A stretch of 64,000 nucleotides of DNA. Source: Wohlfahrtiimonas chitiniclastica DSM 18708. GTDB lineage: Bacteria; Pseudomonadota; Gammaproteobacteria; Cardiobacteriales; Wohlfahrtiimonadaceae. Location of the stretch: NCBI RefSeq assembly GCF_000375345.1, contig NZ_AQXD01000001.1, forward strand, positions 760,600-824,599, given 5' to 3'. Shown in pieces: positions 7,553-16,185 of the stretch. A model generated the notes under the pieces. It was not told the DNA's origin, did not search any database, and worked only from the letters and a program-made list of their open reading frames with translations. Every line of letters begins with the position of its first letter. The first letter of the stretch is position 1. The translations under genes were made by a program, and so were the position numbers.

Positions 7553-8650
7553 ATGATTCAAGAAGATATTAAAGGTAAACGTGTCATTGTGGGCATGTCT
7601 GGCGGCGTCGACTCTTCTGTGGCAGCCCTTTTATTAAAAGAGCAAGGCGCAGACGTGCATGGCGTTTTCATGAAGAACTGGGAAGATAACTTTGAAACGG
7701 GCTATTGCTCGGCGGAAGAGGATGTCAAAGATGCCCAAGCAGTGTGCAATACCCTTGGCATTCCCCTGCATAAAGTCAACTTTGTGAAAAACTACAAAGA
7801 GCGCGTGTTTGCCTATTTTTTAGAGACATTAAAGTTGGGCTTAACCCCAAATCCTGATGTTTTGTGCAACAAAGAGATCAAGTTTAAAGCCTTTTTAGAT
7901 TATGCCAATGAGATGGGCGCAGATTACATCGCCACCGGCCATTATGCAAGAACGCACAGAGCCGATGGACAAACCTATCTCTTAAAAGGGTTAGACAATA
8001 ATAAAGATCAAAGCTACTTTTTGCATTTGTTGAGTCAGATGCAGATCAAAAATGCCCTCTTCCCTGTCGGTGAGCTTGAAAAACCTGTGGTGCGTGAATT
8101 GGCATTGAAACATAAACTCATCACCTATGATAAAAAAGATTCAACAGGCATCTGCTTTATCGGTGAGCGCGATTTTAATGAGTTCATTGGTCAATACATT
8201 GCCTCAAAACCTGGAAAAATGATCACGGTGGATGGCGAGGTGATTGGCGAGCATCAAGGCTTATCTTTTTACACCATCGGACAACGTAAAGGCTTACACA
8301 TTGGCGGCGTGAAAAATTCAACCGGTGAGCCTTGGTTTGTGGTGGAAAAGAATCTTGAAGACAATACTTTGATCGTGGCGCAAGGTGAGCACCCTGCTTT
8401 ATATAAAGAGAGCTTAACTGCGCGTGATGTTCATTGGATCAATACGAATTTAGATTTAAATGCCATCAATGAGAATCTCACCGCGAAAATCCGTTATCGT
8501 CAAAAGGATGAAGCGTGCCGCATTGAATTTTTAGACGATGGACGATTATTTGTGGCATTTGATGACCCCCAGCGCGCAGTGACGCCGGGGCAATCGATCG
8601 TCTTTTATCATGGCGATGTCTGCCTAGGTGGCGCGATCATCGAACGTTAA
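7553..8650 (+). CDS. mnmA: tRNA-uridine 2-sulfurtransferase MnmA
   Basis: The 365-residue enzyme inserts sulfur at C2 of the wobble uridine (U34) in tRNA for Lys, Glu and Gln, using ATP and a persulfide relay. The PP-loop [12 protein letters not shown] is at residues 14-25. The two catalytic cysteines are visible in [12 protein letters not shown] (about 103) and STGICFIGE (about 203), and TGHYAR binds adenosine. Length and domain order match E. coli MnmA. The ATG at 7553 follows the upstream stop codon by five bases. The ribosome site is weak (GAG at -9), so translation may depend on coupling to the upstream gene. Confidence 0.95.
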   Translation: MIQEDIKGKRVIVGMSGGVDSSVAALLLKEQGADVHGVFMKNWEDNFETGYCSAEEDVKDAQAVCNTLGIPLHKVNFVKNYKERVFAYFLETLKLGLTPNPDVLCNKEIKFKAFLDYANEMGADYIATGHYARTHRADGQTYLLKGLDNNKDQSYFLHLLSQMQIKNALFPVGELEKPVVRELALKHKLITYDKKDSTGICFIGERDFNEFIGQYIASKPGKMITVDGEVIGEHQGLSFYTIGQRKGLHIGGVKNSTGEPWFVVEKNLEDNTLIVAQGEHPALYKESLTARDVHWINTNLDLNAINENLTAKIRYRQKDEACRIEFLDDGRLFVAFDDPQRAVTPGQSIVFYHGDVCLGGAIIER

Positions 8651-8654
8651 TCTC

Positions 8655-8684
8655 AAACCTCAAGTTACGACTTGAGGTTTTTTT
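8655..8684. terminator. Bidirectional terminator after mnmA, overlapping the convergent gene's stop codon
   Basis: A perfect ten-base-pair stem AAACCTCAAG/CTTGAGGTTT with loop TTACGA is followed by a T-run. The stop codon of the convergent gene (8665-8667) lies inside the loop, so the last codons of that gene form one arm. Confidence 0.85.
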
Positions 8685-9108
8685 GTCGTGCTTCAATCGC
8701 CGCGAACATCGCTTTGACATCTTCAGGATGATATAAACCATTCATCACCAATACGCTGCGATCAGAACCTGTGGGCGTATAAATAATGCTGTCGGCCTCT
8801 TTTTTAAAGTAAGAGATGTGTGCTTTAATGCCGGTGACTTTTTGCATCTCAAAGGCACCCGAACTCAACGGATACACGCGCCCTTTCCCTAAAGGTGATT
8901 TAACCACCAACGCATCCCCCACAAGGGAAACACGTGCCATCGATGTCACATAGGCAAACACGCCAAGCACCACAAAAATGAGCCAAGAGATGTTCACCTC
9001 TGAGGCACGTGCAATGAAAATCACAAATACTGTAATGATGATAATGTACACCGCCATCACAAACTGTCCTTGGGCGGGCGTTTTAAATGTCATGCTTTGA
9101 TTATTCAT
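8665..9108 (-). CDS. Membrane protein with a PH-like soluble domain, function unknown
   Basis: The 147-residue protein has two adjacent hydrophobic segments (about residues 17-35 and 41-57) followed by a soluble domain rich in beta-strand-like patterns: LVGDALVVKSPLGKGRVYPLSSGAFEMQKVTGI. This layout resembles bacterial PH-domain (DUF304-like) membrane proteins, but no diagnostic motif is present, so this is only a resemblance. The ATG at 9108 has AAGGA six bases upstream. It stands alone between mnmA (convergent) and truA (same strand, 103 bases upstream). Confidence 0.65.
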   Translation of the reverse strand: MNNQSMTFKTPAQGQFVMAVYIIIITVFVIFIARASEVNISWLIFVVLGVFAYVTSMARVSLVGDALVVKSPLGKGRVYPLSSGAFEMQKVTGIKAHISYFKKEADSIIYTPTGSDRSVLVMNGLYHPEDVKAMFAAIEARQKNLKS

Positions 9109-9211
9109 AGATCGTCCTTTATTGTGTTATCGATGGATGATCAAAGTATAGTACTTTCTCAGCATTTAAGCCAAATAAGGTCAAACTTATTCCATTTAAC
9201 CTTAATATGAA

Positions 9212-9958
9212 TCAATAATCGATATGATCTAGGAAAAGTCCAGAAGCCGGCGCTGTGATGCCACCTTGTTTACGATCTAAACTCTCAAGCACAGATTTTG
9301 CATACGTCACAGGCGCTTTGCCACTGCCAACTTTTAATAGTACGCCCACAATATTGCGCACCATATGATGCAAAAAGGCATTGCCATGGACATCAATGTA
9401 AATATAAGCACCTTGTTGACGCAAACGAATGTCAAAAATTTCTCGAATGGATGTGGGCGCTTGGCATTCACTGGAGCGATAAGCGTTAAAATCGTGCTCC
9501 CCAATCAAATCATTGGCCGCTTGCTGCATGGCTGCAACATCTAATGGATAGTTGATGTGCGTCGTGTAAAAGCGATCCATCACGGAACGATAAGGCAAAT
9601 TGGCAATCACATATTGATAATAGCGACCTTTGGCGCTGTAACGGGCATGGAAATCAAGCGGCATGCGGCGCACTTCAGCAACAGCGCAATCATCAGGGAG
9701 ATTTGTATTGATGCCGCGAATCCATGAGTAATCACTGCGCTGTGCCGTTGTGATGAAATTCACCACTTGATTACGCGCATGCACGCCAGCATCGGTGCGC
9801 CCTGCACACATCAATTCAATGGAATGATTGGCAACCTTTTCAATCGCTGGCACAAGCACTGATTCAACTGTGCGAACCGGTGGTTTTTTTTGTGCCTGCC
9901 AACCTCTAAATTGCGTGCCATCATAAGAGATGACCAGCGCGATGTTCTCTTTATCCAT
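9212..9958 (-). CDS. truA: tRNA pseudouridine(38-40) synthase TruA
   Basis: The 248-residue enzyme converts uridines 38, 39 and 40 in the anticodon arm of many tRNAs to pseudouridine. The catalytic aspartate is in MCAGRTDAGVHARNQVV (about residue 55), and FHARYSAKGRYYQY, FLHHMVRNIVGVLL and the opening IALVISYDGTQFRGWQAQ are family features. I place the start at the ATG at 9958, not at a longer frame from 9997, because the family begins just before IAL. That ATG also overlaps the hexR stop by eight bases, the same arrangement as in the genes upstream. No clear ribosome site precedes it, which fits translational coupling. Confidence 0.93.
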   Translation of the reverse strand: MDKENIALVISYDGTQFRGWQAQKKPPVRTVESVLVPAIEKVANHSIELMCAGRTDAGVHARNQVVNFITTAQRSDYSWIRGINTNLPDDCAVAEVRRMPLDFHARYSAKGRYYQYVIANLPYRSVMDRFYTTHINYPLDVAAMQQAANDLIGEHDFNAYRSSECQAPTSIREIFDIRLRQQGAYIYIDVHGNAFLHHMVRNIVGVLLKVGSGKAPVTYAKSVLESLDRKQGGITAPASGLFLDHIDY

Positions 9959-10817
9959 TGTTTTGCTGCTGACTGTTGCGAACGCGTTTAGATTCAATGA
10001 TCGCTTTTGAGCGGCTCATTTCATCAATGAAAGAATTGCCACGTTTAAGCGCCAATGTCACCAATAATACGTCCACAATCGCTAAATCGGCTAAGCGCGA
10101 GATCATCGGAATGTATTCGGTGGTGTCTTCTGTGGCGCCAGATTCAAGCACCACATCAGAGGCTTCTGCCAACGGTGAATCTTTAGTGGTAAAGGAGATC
10201 ACTGAAGCACCATTGGCTTTAGCAAATGATACAGAATCTAAAATGTCTTGGCTGCGCCCTGTATGGGAAACGGCGATCAACACCTCTTTTTTACCCATCA
10301 ACGATGCCGCAAGCGAGTGAACGTGATGATCACTGAACACGGACACATTAATGCCCACGCGCAACAATTTTTGTTGAATGTCGAGCGCCACAACGTTTGA
10401 TGCGCCATGCCCAATGCACAATACATTCGATGAGCGCAGTAAAATTTTCACCGCTTGCTCAACTGCCTTCACAGATAAAGACTCTTTGGTGCGAAGCAAT
10501 GCCGCAGAGGCTTGCGTAATCACTTTATTGACGATGTCTTTTGTGTTGTCAGACTCAGAAACATTGCTGTGTATGAATGGTACGCCAGCATTTAAAGATT
10601 CTGCCAACTCTTGTTTAAACACATGATAACCGTCAAAACCAATGGCGCGACAAAAGCGGATCACTGTGGGTTCTGAAACGCCCACCGTTTTTGCCAACAT
10701 ACCAATTGAGAAAGAGGCCGCGTCGTTCGGGTGATTCATGATCCAATCGGCGACGAGTTTTTCTGATTTTCTTAGTTTGTCACGATGGCTTCTGATGTGT
10801 GAGATCACTCTATTCAT
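9951..10817 (-). CDS. hexR: RpiR/MurR-family transcriptional regulator, HexR-like
   Basis: The 288-residue protein has an N-terminal helix-turn-helix (about residues 20-75, with IGMLAKTVGVSEPTVIRFCRAIG) and a C-terminal SIS sugar-phosphate-binding domain (VLCIGHGASNVVALDIQQKLLRVG; VSHTGRSQDILD; PMISRLADLAIVDVL). The sequence aligns along its length with HexR, which represses Entner-Doudoroff and central carbon genes and is released by 2-keto-3-deoxy-6-phosphogluconate. The glucokinase gene just upstream supports a sugar-catabolism role. The ATG at 10817 overlaps the glk stop by eight bases, and GGAGG sits directly against it, an unusually short spacing. A TTG at 10832 is the alternative start. 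Confidence 0.85.
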   Translation of the reverse strand: MNRVISHIRSHRDKLRKSEKLVADWIMNHPNDAASFSIGMLAKTVGVSEPTVIRFCRAIGFDGYHVFKQELAESLNAGVPFIHSNVSESDNTKDIVNKVITQASAALLRTKESLSVKAVEQAVKILLRSSNVLCIGHGASNVVALDIQQKLLRVGINVSVFSDHHVHSLAASLMGKKEVLIAVSHTGRSQDILDSVSFAKANGASVISFTTKDSPLAEASDVVLESGATEDTTEYIPMISRLADLAIVDVLLVTLALKRGNSFIDEMSRSKAIIESKRVRNSQQQNNG

Positions 10818-11772
10818 CCTCCATAAAGGCAATGGTTTGAACTAGGCCGGTTAATGCAGGGTAAGGATCGGTCACCACAAAGGTTGGAATTTTTTGCAAC
10901 AACGGGAAAACCGACGCACTGTGCTCAAAGGCACTGCGAAAGTCGGACTGTACAAAAAATTCTAAAAACCGTGGGATGATGCCACCAGCAAGATAAACGG
11001 ACTTAGCTCCCGTAATTAAAGTGTAGTTTTTCGCTACACCGCCAATCATAGCACAATATCGACCAAAAAGTTGCACAGCAAATGCATCTTTTTTATCAAT
11101 TAATCCAGAAACCAGCGCCATTGGTGATGAATCTTTGTGCTTTACATTTAAAAGTTTTGTCATGTAGTCAATGAGCTGTGGGATGCCTCTTCGACCGCCA
11201 ATAAAATCTTCCACAATGATCTCATCTTTTCCACTACATCTTAACATTTGCCAAAAGTTTACAATCTCTTGGTCTTCCATCATCATGGCAGAGTGCCCGC
11301 CTTCTGAGGGAATCGCCAACCAATTGTGATGATGCACCACCAAACTTGTGCCAATGCCTGAGCCTAAGCTCATGGCAAGCTTTGGCGCATAGGGGGACAA
11401 TTCACCGCCGCCCACTTTGACCAATGATGATTCAGGCAAATGGGGTAAGGCTGCGCCAAGCATCTCCACATCATTGTAAAAATGAACCGTCGATGGAGCT
11501 AAACGTGCCTTCACATCACTTAACTTAAATTGCCAATGATTATTCACAAAGTGAACATCATCTAACTCAACAGGCGCCGCAATGGCCAAAACAATTAACT
11601 GCGGACGTTCAATGCCGAGCGTTTGACAATAGGCATCAATCACTTCATCGGGGGCATTAAAATCTGCGGATCGATGAATCGCAACATCATGATAGTCATA
11701 GGCTTCATCCACCCACGCCACACGGGCATGCGTTGCACCAATGTCCGCAATTAAGGCTCGAATCTTAGTCAC
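10810..11772 (-). CDS. glk: Glucokinase
   Basis: The enzyme phosphorylates free glucose to glucose 6-phosphate with ATP. It has 320 residues from the GTG at 11772, essentially the length of E. coli Glk (321). The ATP-phosphate motif ADIGATHARVAWVD is at the N-terminus, where the usual glycine pair reads GA. Also present are YNDVEMLGAALPHL, LGSGIGTSLV and the zinc-independent sugar-site motif SEGGHSAM. An ATG at 11787 would add five residues, but it has no ribosome site and breaks the regular eight-base overlap with engB. The neighbouring hexR gene suggests joint control of glucose entry. Confidence 0.88.
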   Translation of the reverse strand: MTKIRALIADIGATHARVAWVDEAYDYHDVAIHRSADFNAPDEVIDAYCQTLGIERPQLIVLAIAAPVELDDVHFVNNHWQFKLSDVKARLAPSTVHFYNDVEMLGAALPHLPESSLVKVGGGELSPYAPKLAMSLGSGIGTSLVVHHHNWLAIPSEGGHSAMMMEDQEIVNFWQMLRCSGKDEIIVEDFIGGRRGIPQLIDYMTKLLNVKHKDSSPMALVSGLIDKKDAFAVQLFGRYCAMIGGVAKNYTLITGAKSVYLAGGIIPRFLEFFVQSDFRSAFEHSASVFPLLQKIPTFVVTDPYPALTGLVQTIAFMEDE

Positions 11773-12376
11773 GCGGCAACCACTCATTGAGGACTTTTAA
11801 GGCATCTTGTAAGCCAATGGTGTGATCGGTTGCAGAAAAGAGCTGCACCGTTACAGGCATTTTGAATTCTTTTAGCGCTGCTTGCACTTGAAAAAGCGCA
11901 GTTTTTGCAGGGCCACGTTTTAATTTATCAGCTTTGGTCAATAAAATGTGGGTGGGTAAATTTTGCGCTTCGCACCACTCTAACATTTGTAAATCCAATG
12001 GCGTTAAAGGATGGCGTACATCCATCAACATCACTAACCCCACCAAGTTTTTACGCGTTTCAAAATAGCCTTGCAATACAGATTGCCAATGCAAACGAAT
12101 GCGCTCAGGCACTTTTGCATAACCATAACCTGGTAAATCCACCAAGTAGCTCTTTTCATCCACTTCAAAGTAGTTGATGAGCTGCGTGCGACCTGGGGTT
12201 TTACTCGTGCGCGCCAATGTATTTTGAGAAGTTAAGGCATTTAAAGCACTGGATTTACCTGCGTTAGATCGGCCAGCGAATGCCACTTCTCTGCCATCGT
12301 TGTCTGGCAATTGATTGAGCTGATTGGCGCTCGTTAAAAATGTTGTCGCATGAAAGCGTTGAATTAAATTACTCAT
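11765..12376 (-). CDS. engB: Ribosome-biogenesis GTP-binding protein EngB (YsxC/YihA)
   Basis: The 203-residue GTPase is needed for assembly of the 50S subunit. G1 is GRSNAGKSSALNAL (about residue 32), G2/G3 are KTPGRTQLINYFEV and DLPGYGYAKVP, G4 is LTKADKL and G5 is FSATDH. Spacing and length match the family. The ATG at 12376 follows AGAGGACC and overlaps the upstream stop by eight bases; an ORF extension to 12427 is rejected because it would run through the coding end of the upstream gene without a ribosome site. Essential in E. coli by family knowledge. Confidence 0.94.
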   Translation of the reverse strand: MSNLIQRFHATTFLTSANQLNQLPDNDGREVAFAGRSNAGKSSALNALTSQNTLARTSKTPGRTQLINYFEVDEKSYLVDLPGYGYAKVPERIRLHWQSVLQGYFETRKNLVGLVMLMDVRHPLTPLDLQMLEWCEAQNLPTHILLTKADKLKRGPAKTALFQVQAALKEFKMPVTVQLFSATDHTIGLQDALKVLNEWLPRD

Positions 12377-12788
12377 GGTCCTCTTCTTGATTCTGTGAAT
12401 CTGTTTCGCTACATTCCCCTGTGACAATCGTCAAAGCGGGCATGTATTTCGTGTTGATCGTTTGCATAAAATTGATGTCATCGATGGAGAGCGCATCCAT
12501 ACTATGGGTATACGCTTTTTGGGCGATCTGCACAAAGCGCTCGGCATTTGCATCGCCAAACATCACCACCATATTGCTCGCAATACAGCGAGATTGAAAT
12601 TCTGTGATGTCACCTGCATCGATTTGCGCTTGCTGCATGGACATCAATTGTGCAATCAAATTTTGTTCGGTAAAGCTAAAAGGTCCCTTCATCTTTTCAA
12701 GGGCGTTGAAGGTCAATTGCCCCTGCCCGTAAGCTACGCTTAACGTCAGTATCAGCAAAATTGTTATTTTTCGCATGAATTTAGACAT
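12369..12788 (-). CDS. Small secreted protein of unknown function
   Basis: I do not recognise this protein of about 139 residues. It starts with a signal peptide (MSKFMRKITILLILTLSVAYG), and the mature part is mostly helical in character and acidic at the C-terminus (QNQEEDHE). It has two cysteines (FQSRCIAS and VTGECSE). The ATG at 12788 or the ATG at 12776 (MRKI) could be used; neither has a strong ribosome site. It is the first gene of the engB-glk-hexR-truA overlap chain, and its stop overlaps the engB start by eight bases. A periplasmic role is likely from the signal peptide, but nothing more can be said. Confidence 0.65.
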   Translation of the reverse strand: MSKFMRKITILLILTLSVAYGQGQLTFNALEKMKGPFSFTEQNLIAQLMSMQQAQIDAGDITEFQSRCIASNMVVMFGDANAERFVQIAQKAYTHSMDALSIDDINFMQTINTKYMPALTIVTGECSETDSQNQEEDHE

Positions 12789-12845
12789 AATCCAGTAAAA
12801 TCCGTTGATATCTCTCAAATAAGCCACCACTTCCAAAATCAGCTT

Positions 12846-12957
12846 TTGTGGCATAAAAGGTGTTTATGTTATACTCACGTTTTTGCAAGGAGGCCCATAA
12901 CCCTAAAATCAGGCAAGCATGATAAATGATTTCAACGATTTTTGCTCGTTTTATCAT
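12846..12957 (+). promoter_or_regulatory. Probable betT promoter and structured leader
   Basis: A candidate promoter has TTGTGG (12846-12851), an 18-base spacer and TATACT (12870-12875). Downstream, the leader holds nested inverted repeats: outer ATGATAA (12919-12925) with TTATCAT (12951-12957), enclosing AACGA (12934-12938) with TCGTT (12946-12950). The remaining 78 bases before the gene show nothing else beyond the ribosome site CAAGGATC. The structure could be a regulatory RNA hairpin or a protein operator. Confidence 0.4.
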
Positions 12958-13035
12958 TGTTTATCAATCTAATAATCTCCCCATACGTCCCTTGTCACGT
13001 ATCTCTTTTTCAACCTAAACAAACAAGGATCATTT

Positions 13036-15132
13036 ATGCCAGAACCTTCATGGACTCAACATAAGTTTTTCAAAAGCTTAAACATCCCCGTTTTTGTAGG
13101 CGCGAATCTTCTCATTTTACTCTTGCTCGCAGTCACAATCTTAGTGCCCAACACTGAGCAGCTCTTTAACTCCATTCAAACATGGATTGTCGATAACCTC
13201 AAATGGTATTACATTTTGTCAGTGGCCATCATTTTAGGCGCTGCCATTTTCATCATTTTAAGTCGCTATGGCGACATCCGCTTAGGGCCGGATCATGCAC
13301 GCCCGAATTACACCAACTTTAGTTGGTTTGCCATGCTCTTTTCAACCGGCATGGGCATCGGTTTAATGTTCTTTGGCGTGGCAGAACCTGTCATGCATTA
13401 CATTGCACCGCCTGTGGGCGATCCTGAAACCGTCGCCGCTGCCACCGAAGCTTTACGCTTAACCTTCTTCCATTGGGGCTTACACGCTTGGGCCATTTAT
13501 GCCATTGTGGGCTTGATTTTGGCGTATTTCTGTTTCCGTCATAAACTCCCCCTTGCCCTTCGCTCTGCCCTTTATCCGCTCATTGGTGAACGCATTTATG
13601 GCCGCATTGGCGATGCAATCGACATCTTTGCCGTCCTTGGTACAGCGTTTGGTGTGGCAACATCCTTAGGCTTTGGTGTGGAACAAATTTATGCAGGATT
13701 GGATTATTTACTCAATTACAAACTCTCTGAATATGGGAACAATCCTGATAGTTTATTGTCCATCGGCGGCATTAAAATCTTAATCATCGTGGTAGCAACA
13801 GCGGGCGCAACATTATCTGTGAGCTTAGGTTTAGATAAAGGGATCAAAATCCTCTCTGAAACGAACCTTTATATGGCGCTTGCTTTAATGCTCCTTGTGC
13901 TCTTTTTAGGTGGCCGCACGGTGGATCTGTTCCAAGCATACATCCAAAATACGGGTAGCTATTTATCTGACTTAGTCAATAAGACCTTTAACCTTTATGC
14001 GTATGAGCCAAAAGATCCGAAAGATTGGATCGGTGGCTGGACGATCCTCTATTGGGGTTGGTGGTTATCATGGTCACCATTTGTGGGCATGTTCATTGCA
14101 CGCATTTCACGCGGTCGCACCATTCGCTCATTTTTACTCGGCGTTTTATTGGTGCCCGCGGGCTTTACCCTCCTTTGGATGACGGTCTTTGGTAACTCAG
14201 CCATCGACATGATTCGAAACGATGGCATGATCGAAATTGTCGATGCCATCAATACGGATAAATCATTGGCGCTTTTTGTCTTCTTAGAATCCTTCCCGTG
14301 GGCATCGCTCTTATCTGGCCTTAGTATCGTGATGGTGTTCATCTTCTTCATCACCAGTGCCGACTCAGGTGCCATTGTGATGGACATGCTCTCCTCAAAC
14401 AAAACACAAACGCCCCTTTGGCAACGTGTGTATTGGGGATCGATCACAGGCATCATCGCCATCATTTTAATGAGTGCCAATGGCTTAGAAGCACTACAAA
14501 CGGCAACGATTGCCTCCGCTTTCCCCTTCAGTTTGATTCTGCTCTTCTCACTTTATGGGCTCTTTAAAGCGCTGCGCATCGATTATGGTAAACGCGAGAT
14601 TCGCACCAACTCCATCAACAATTTCCAATCAAGCTTTGTGTCAGGCGGTTGGCAAAAACGTTTGCGTGGGCTTGTGCTCTATCCGCGCCGTGATCATGTG
14701 ATTCGTTTCATCAATGAAACGGTGGAGCCAGCCTTTGAAGAGATTGCCGCTGAGCTCTCTAAACAAGGCATCAAAACCACCATCACGCGTAAAGGCGATG
14801 ATGACATTCTCTTTGAAGTGGAACACGGTAAAAATGACAACTTTATGTATCGCATCAAAGCACGTCACTATTTAAAACCGAACTTTTCCTCCATTGAGGC
14901 TTCTGATGTTGATCCAGATTATCAAAAGTACTTCCGTGCAGAAGTCCATTTAGATAATGGCGCGCAAGGCTATGACATCATGGGTTACAGCAAAGAGAGT
15001 TTGAGCAATGACATTGTCGATCAGTACACCAACCATCTACAATTCATTCATAACTTTCAGTTAGAACACAATTATGTGCCTGACAATAAAGAGGCAAAAC
15101 CTGAAAAAGAGGAAACGCCACCTCAGGCTTAA
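13036..15132 (+). CDS. betT: BCCT-family betaine/choline transporter, BetT-like
   Basis: The 698-residue protein has a 12-helix BCCT core (to about residue 510) and a cytoplasmic C-terminal domain of about 190 residues that aligns with E. coli BetT (DYSKEQV-like segment MGYSKESLSNDIVDQYTNHLQF). The signature WTILYWGWWLSWSPFVGMFIARISRGRTIR is the conserved BCCT box of helix 8. The helix 3 stretch reads GMGIGLMFFGVAEP. At the position where proton-coupled BetT has aspartate, this protein has glycine, as in the sodium-coupled BetP. It imports an osmoprotectant such as glycine betaine or choline. No betA/betB oxidation genes are adjacent. The long C-terminal domain probably senses osmotic conditions. 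Confidence 0.9.
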   Translation: MPEPSWTQHKFFKSLNIPVFVGANLLILLLLAVTILVPNTEQLFNSIQTWIVDNLKWYYILSVAIILGAAIFIILSRYGDIRLGPDHARPNYTNFSWFAMLFSTGMGIGLMFFGVAEPVMHYIAPPVGDPETVAAATEALRLTFFHWGLHAWAIYAIVGLILAYFCFRHKLPLALRSALYPLIGERIYGRIGDAIDIFAVLGTAFGVATSLGFGVEQIYAGLDYLLNYKLSEYGNNPDSLLSIGGIKILIIVVATAGATLSVSLGLDKGIKILSETNLYMALALMLLVLFLGGRTVDLFQAYIQNTGSYLSDLVNKTFNLYAYEPKDPKDWIGGWTILYWGWWLSWSPFVGMFIARISRGRTIRSFLLGVLLVPAGFTLLWMTVFGNSAIDMIRNDGMIEIVDAINTDKSLALFVFLESFPWASLLSGLSIVMVFIFFITSADSGAIVMDMLSSNKTQTPLWQRVYWGSITGIIAIILMSANGLEALQTATIASAFPFSLILLFSLYGLFKALRIDYGKREIRTNSINNFQSSFVSGGWQKRLRGLVLYPRRDHVIRFINETVEPAFEEIAAELSKQGIKTTITRKGDDDILFEVEHGKNDNFMYRIKARHYLKPNFSSIEASDVDPDYQKYFRAEVHLDNGAQGYDIMGYSKESLSNDIVDQYTNHLQFIHNFQLEHNYVPDNKEAKPEKEETPPQA

Positions 15133-15144
15133 TCCTTACTCATT

Positions 15145-15173
15145 AAAAAACCTCGGCATGCCGAGGTTTTTTT
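15145..15173. terminator. Bidirectional terminator between betT and purU
   Basis: A stem AACCTCGG/CCGAGGTT with loop CATG is extended by A- and T-runs on both sides, so it can end betT on the plus strand and purU on the minus strand. Confidence 0.88.
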
Positions 15174-15186
15174 GATTCAAGCGCTG

Positions 15187-16035
15187 TTAAAAAACAACCG
15201 TATGATTGCCATGCACCAAGACACGATCTTCAATGTGATAACGCAAACCGCGCGCTAACACAATCTTCTCAATATCGCGCCCAAGGCGAATCATGTCTTG
15301 CACATTGTCCGCATGGGTGATGCGCGTCACATCTTGATCAATGATGGGACCGGCATCTAAATCCTGCGTCACATAATGGCACGTTGCCCCAATTAACTTC
15401 ACGCCACGTTGCGCTGCCTGATGATACGGGCGCGCACCCACAAACGAGGGCAAAAAGCTGTGATGAATGTTGATGATTTTATGTTGATAACGCTCACATA
15501 AATCTGGCGGAATGATCTGCATATAGCGCGCGAGCACAATCGTGTCGGCTCTGAGCTCATCCATCAAATTCTCCACTTTCGTAAAACTTTCACTTTTATT
15601 CAAGGGGTTCACAGGCACATGGTGATAAGGCACGTTGTACCATTCCACTAAACTGCGTAGATCATCGTGGTTAGAGATCACCGCAACGATGTCACAATCT
15701 AACTCACCCGTTTGCCAGCGCGATAAAAGATCCACCAAGCAATGTGAATCTTTACTCGCCATCAATACCACACGCTTTTTCACGGCTGTTTCAGAGATTT
15801 TCCATTTCATCGAAAATTTCTCTGCAATCGGTGCAAAACGCTCTTTAAACTCATCTAAGCTGCATGACAATGAATCTGCTTGAATCACATGACGCATAAA
15901 AAAGTAGCCGCTGCCAAAATCTGAGTGATGATTTGCCTCGGCAATCCACCCACCGTGTTCTGCAATAAATCCACTGATTCCAGCAACAATCCCGACTCCA
16001 TCCGGGCATGACATAGTTAAACGATATGCGTTCAT
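15187..16035 (-). CDS. purU: Formyltetrahydrofolate deformylase PurU
   Basis: The 282-residue enzyme hydrolyses 10-formyl-tetrahydrofolate to formate and tetrahydrofolate, balancing one-carbon pools and supplying formate for PurT. It has an N-terminal ACT domain (RLTMSCPDGVGIVAGISGFI) and a formyltransferase-type catalytic domain. The catalytic residues lie in INIHHSFLPSFVGARPYHQA (Asn/His) and in DLDAGPIIDQDV (Asp). The ATG at 16035 has AAAGGAAAAGAG upstream, and its length then matches E. coli PurU (280). It is a single gene; purN/purT are not in the window. Confidence 0.93.
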   Translation of the reverse strand: MNAYRLTMSCPDGVGIVAGISGFIAEHGGWIAEANHHSDFGSGYFFMRHVIQADSLSCSLDEFKERFAPIAEKFSMKWKISETAVKKRVVLMASKDSHCLVDLLSRWQTGELDCDIVAVISNHDDLRSLVEWYNVPYHHVPVNPLNKSESFTKVENLMDELRADTIVLARYMQIIPPDLCERYQHKIINIHHSFLPSFVGARPYHQAAQRGVKLIGATCHYVTQDLDAGPIIDQDVTRITHADNVQDMIRLGRDIEKIVLARGLRYHIEDRVLVHGNHTVVF

Positions 16036-16122
16036 TGACTCTTTTCCTTTATAATTAAAATTCCACATCTCTTTGGCTTTTCGCCGCCTAAAACAATATC
16101 AGATTTACCGCAATTGAACAGC

Positions 16123-16150
16123 AAAAAAAAGAAGATTCCGAGGAATCTTC
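16123..16150 (-). terminator. Rho-independent terminator after exbD
   Basis: On the minus strand a nine-base-pair stem GAAGATTCC/GGAATCTTC with a two-base nominal loop is followed by eight T residues. It ends the tonB-exbB-exbD operon. Confidence 0.85.
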
Positions 16151-16185
16151 AAAGTGCAGGGAGCTTGGGATTGAAATTAAAGGGA

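Noticed and set aside
9176-9204. TAAGGT/ACCTTA inverted repeat between truA and the membrane protein gene
   Set aside because: A six-base stem with a 17-base loop and no T-run is too weak to call a terminator.
12887-12968. A possible 17-codon leader peptide before betT, after an AAGGAGG
   Set aside because: The ribosome-like sequence is about 25 bases from the ATG, too far, and the peptide has no informative codons.
15855-15863. CTAAGCTGC, the CRISPR repeat core, inside purU
   Set aside because: It lacks the downstream partner for the hairpin and lies in coding sequence; one such nine-base match is expected by chance in a window this size.
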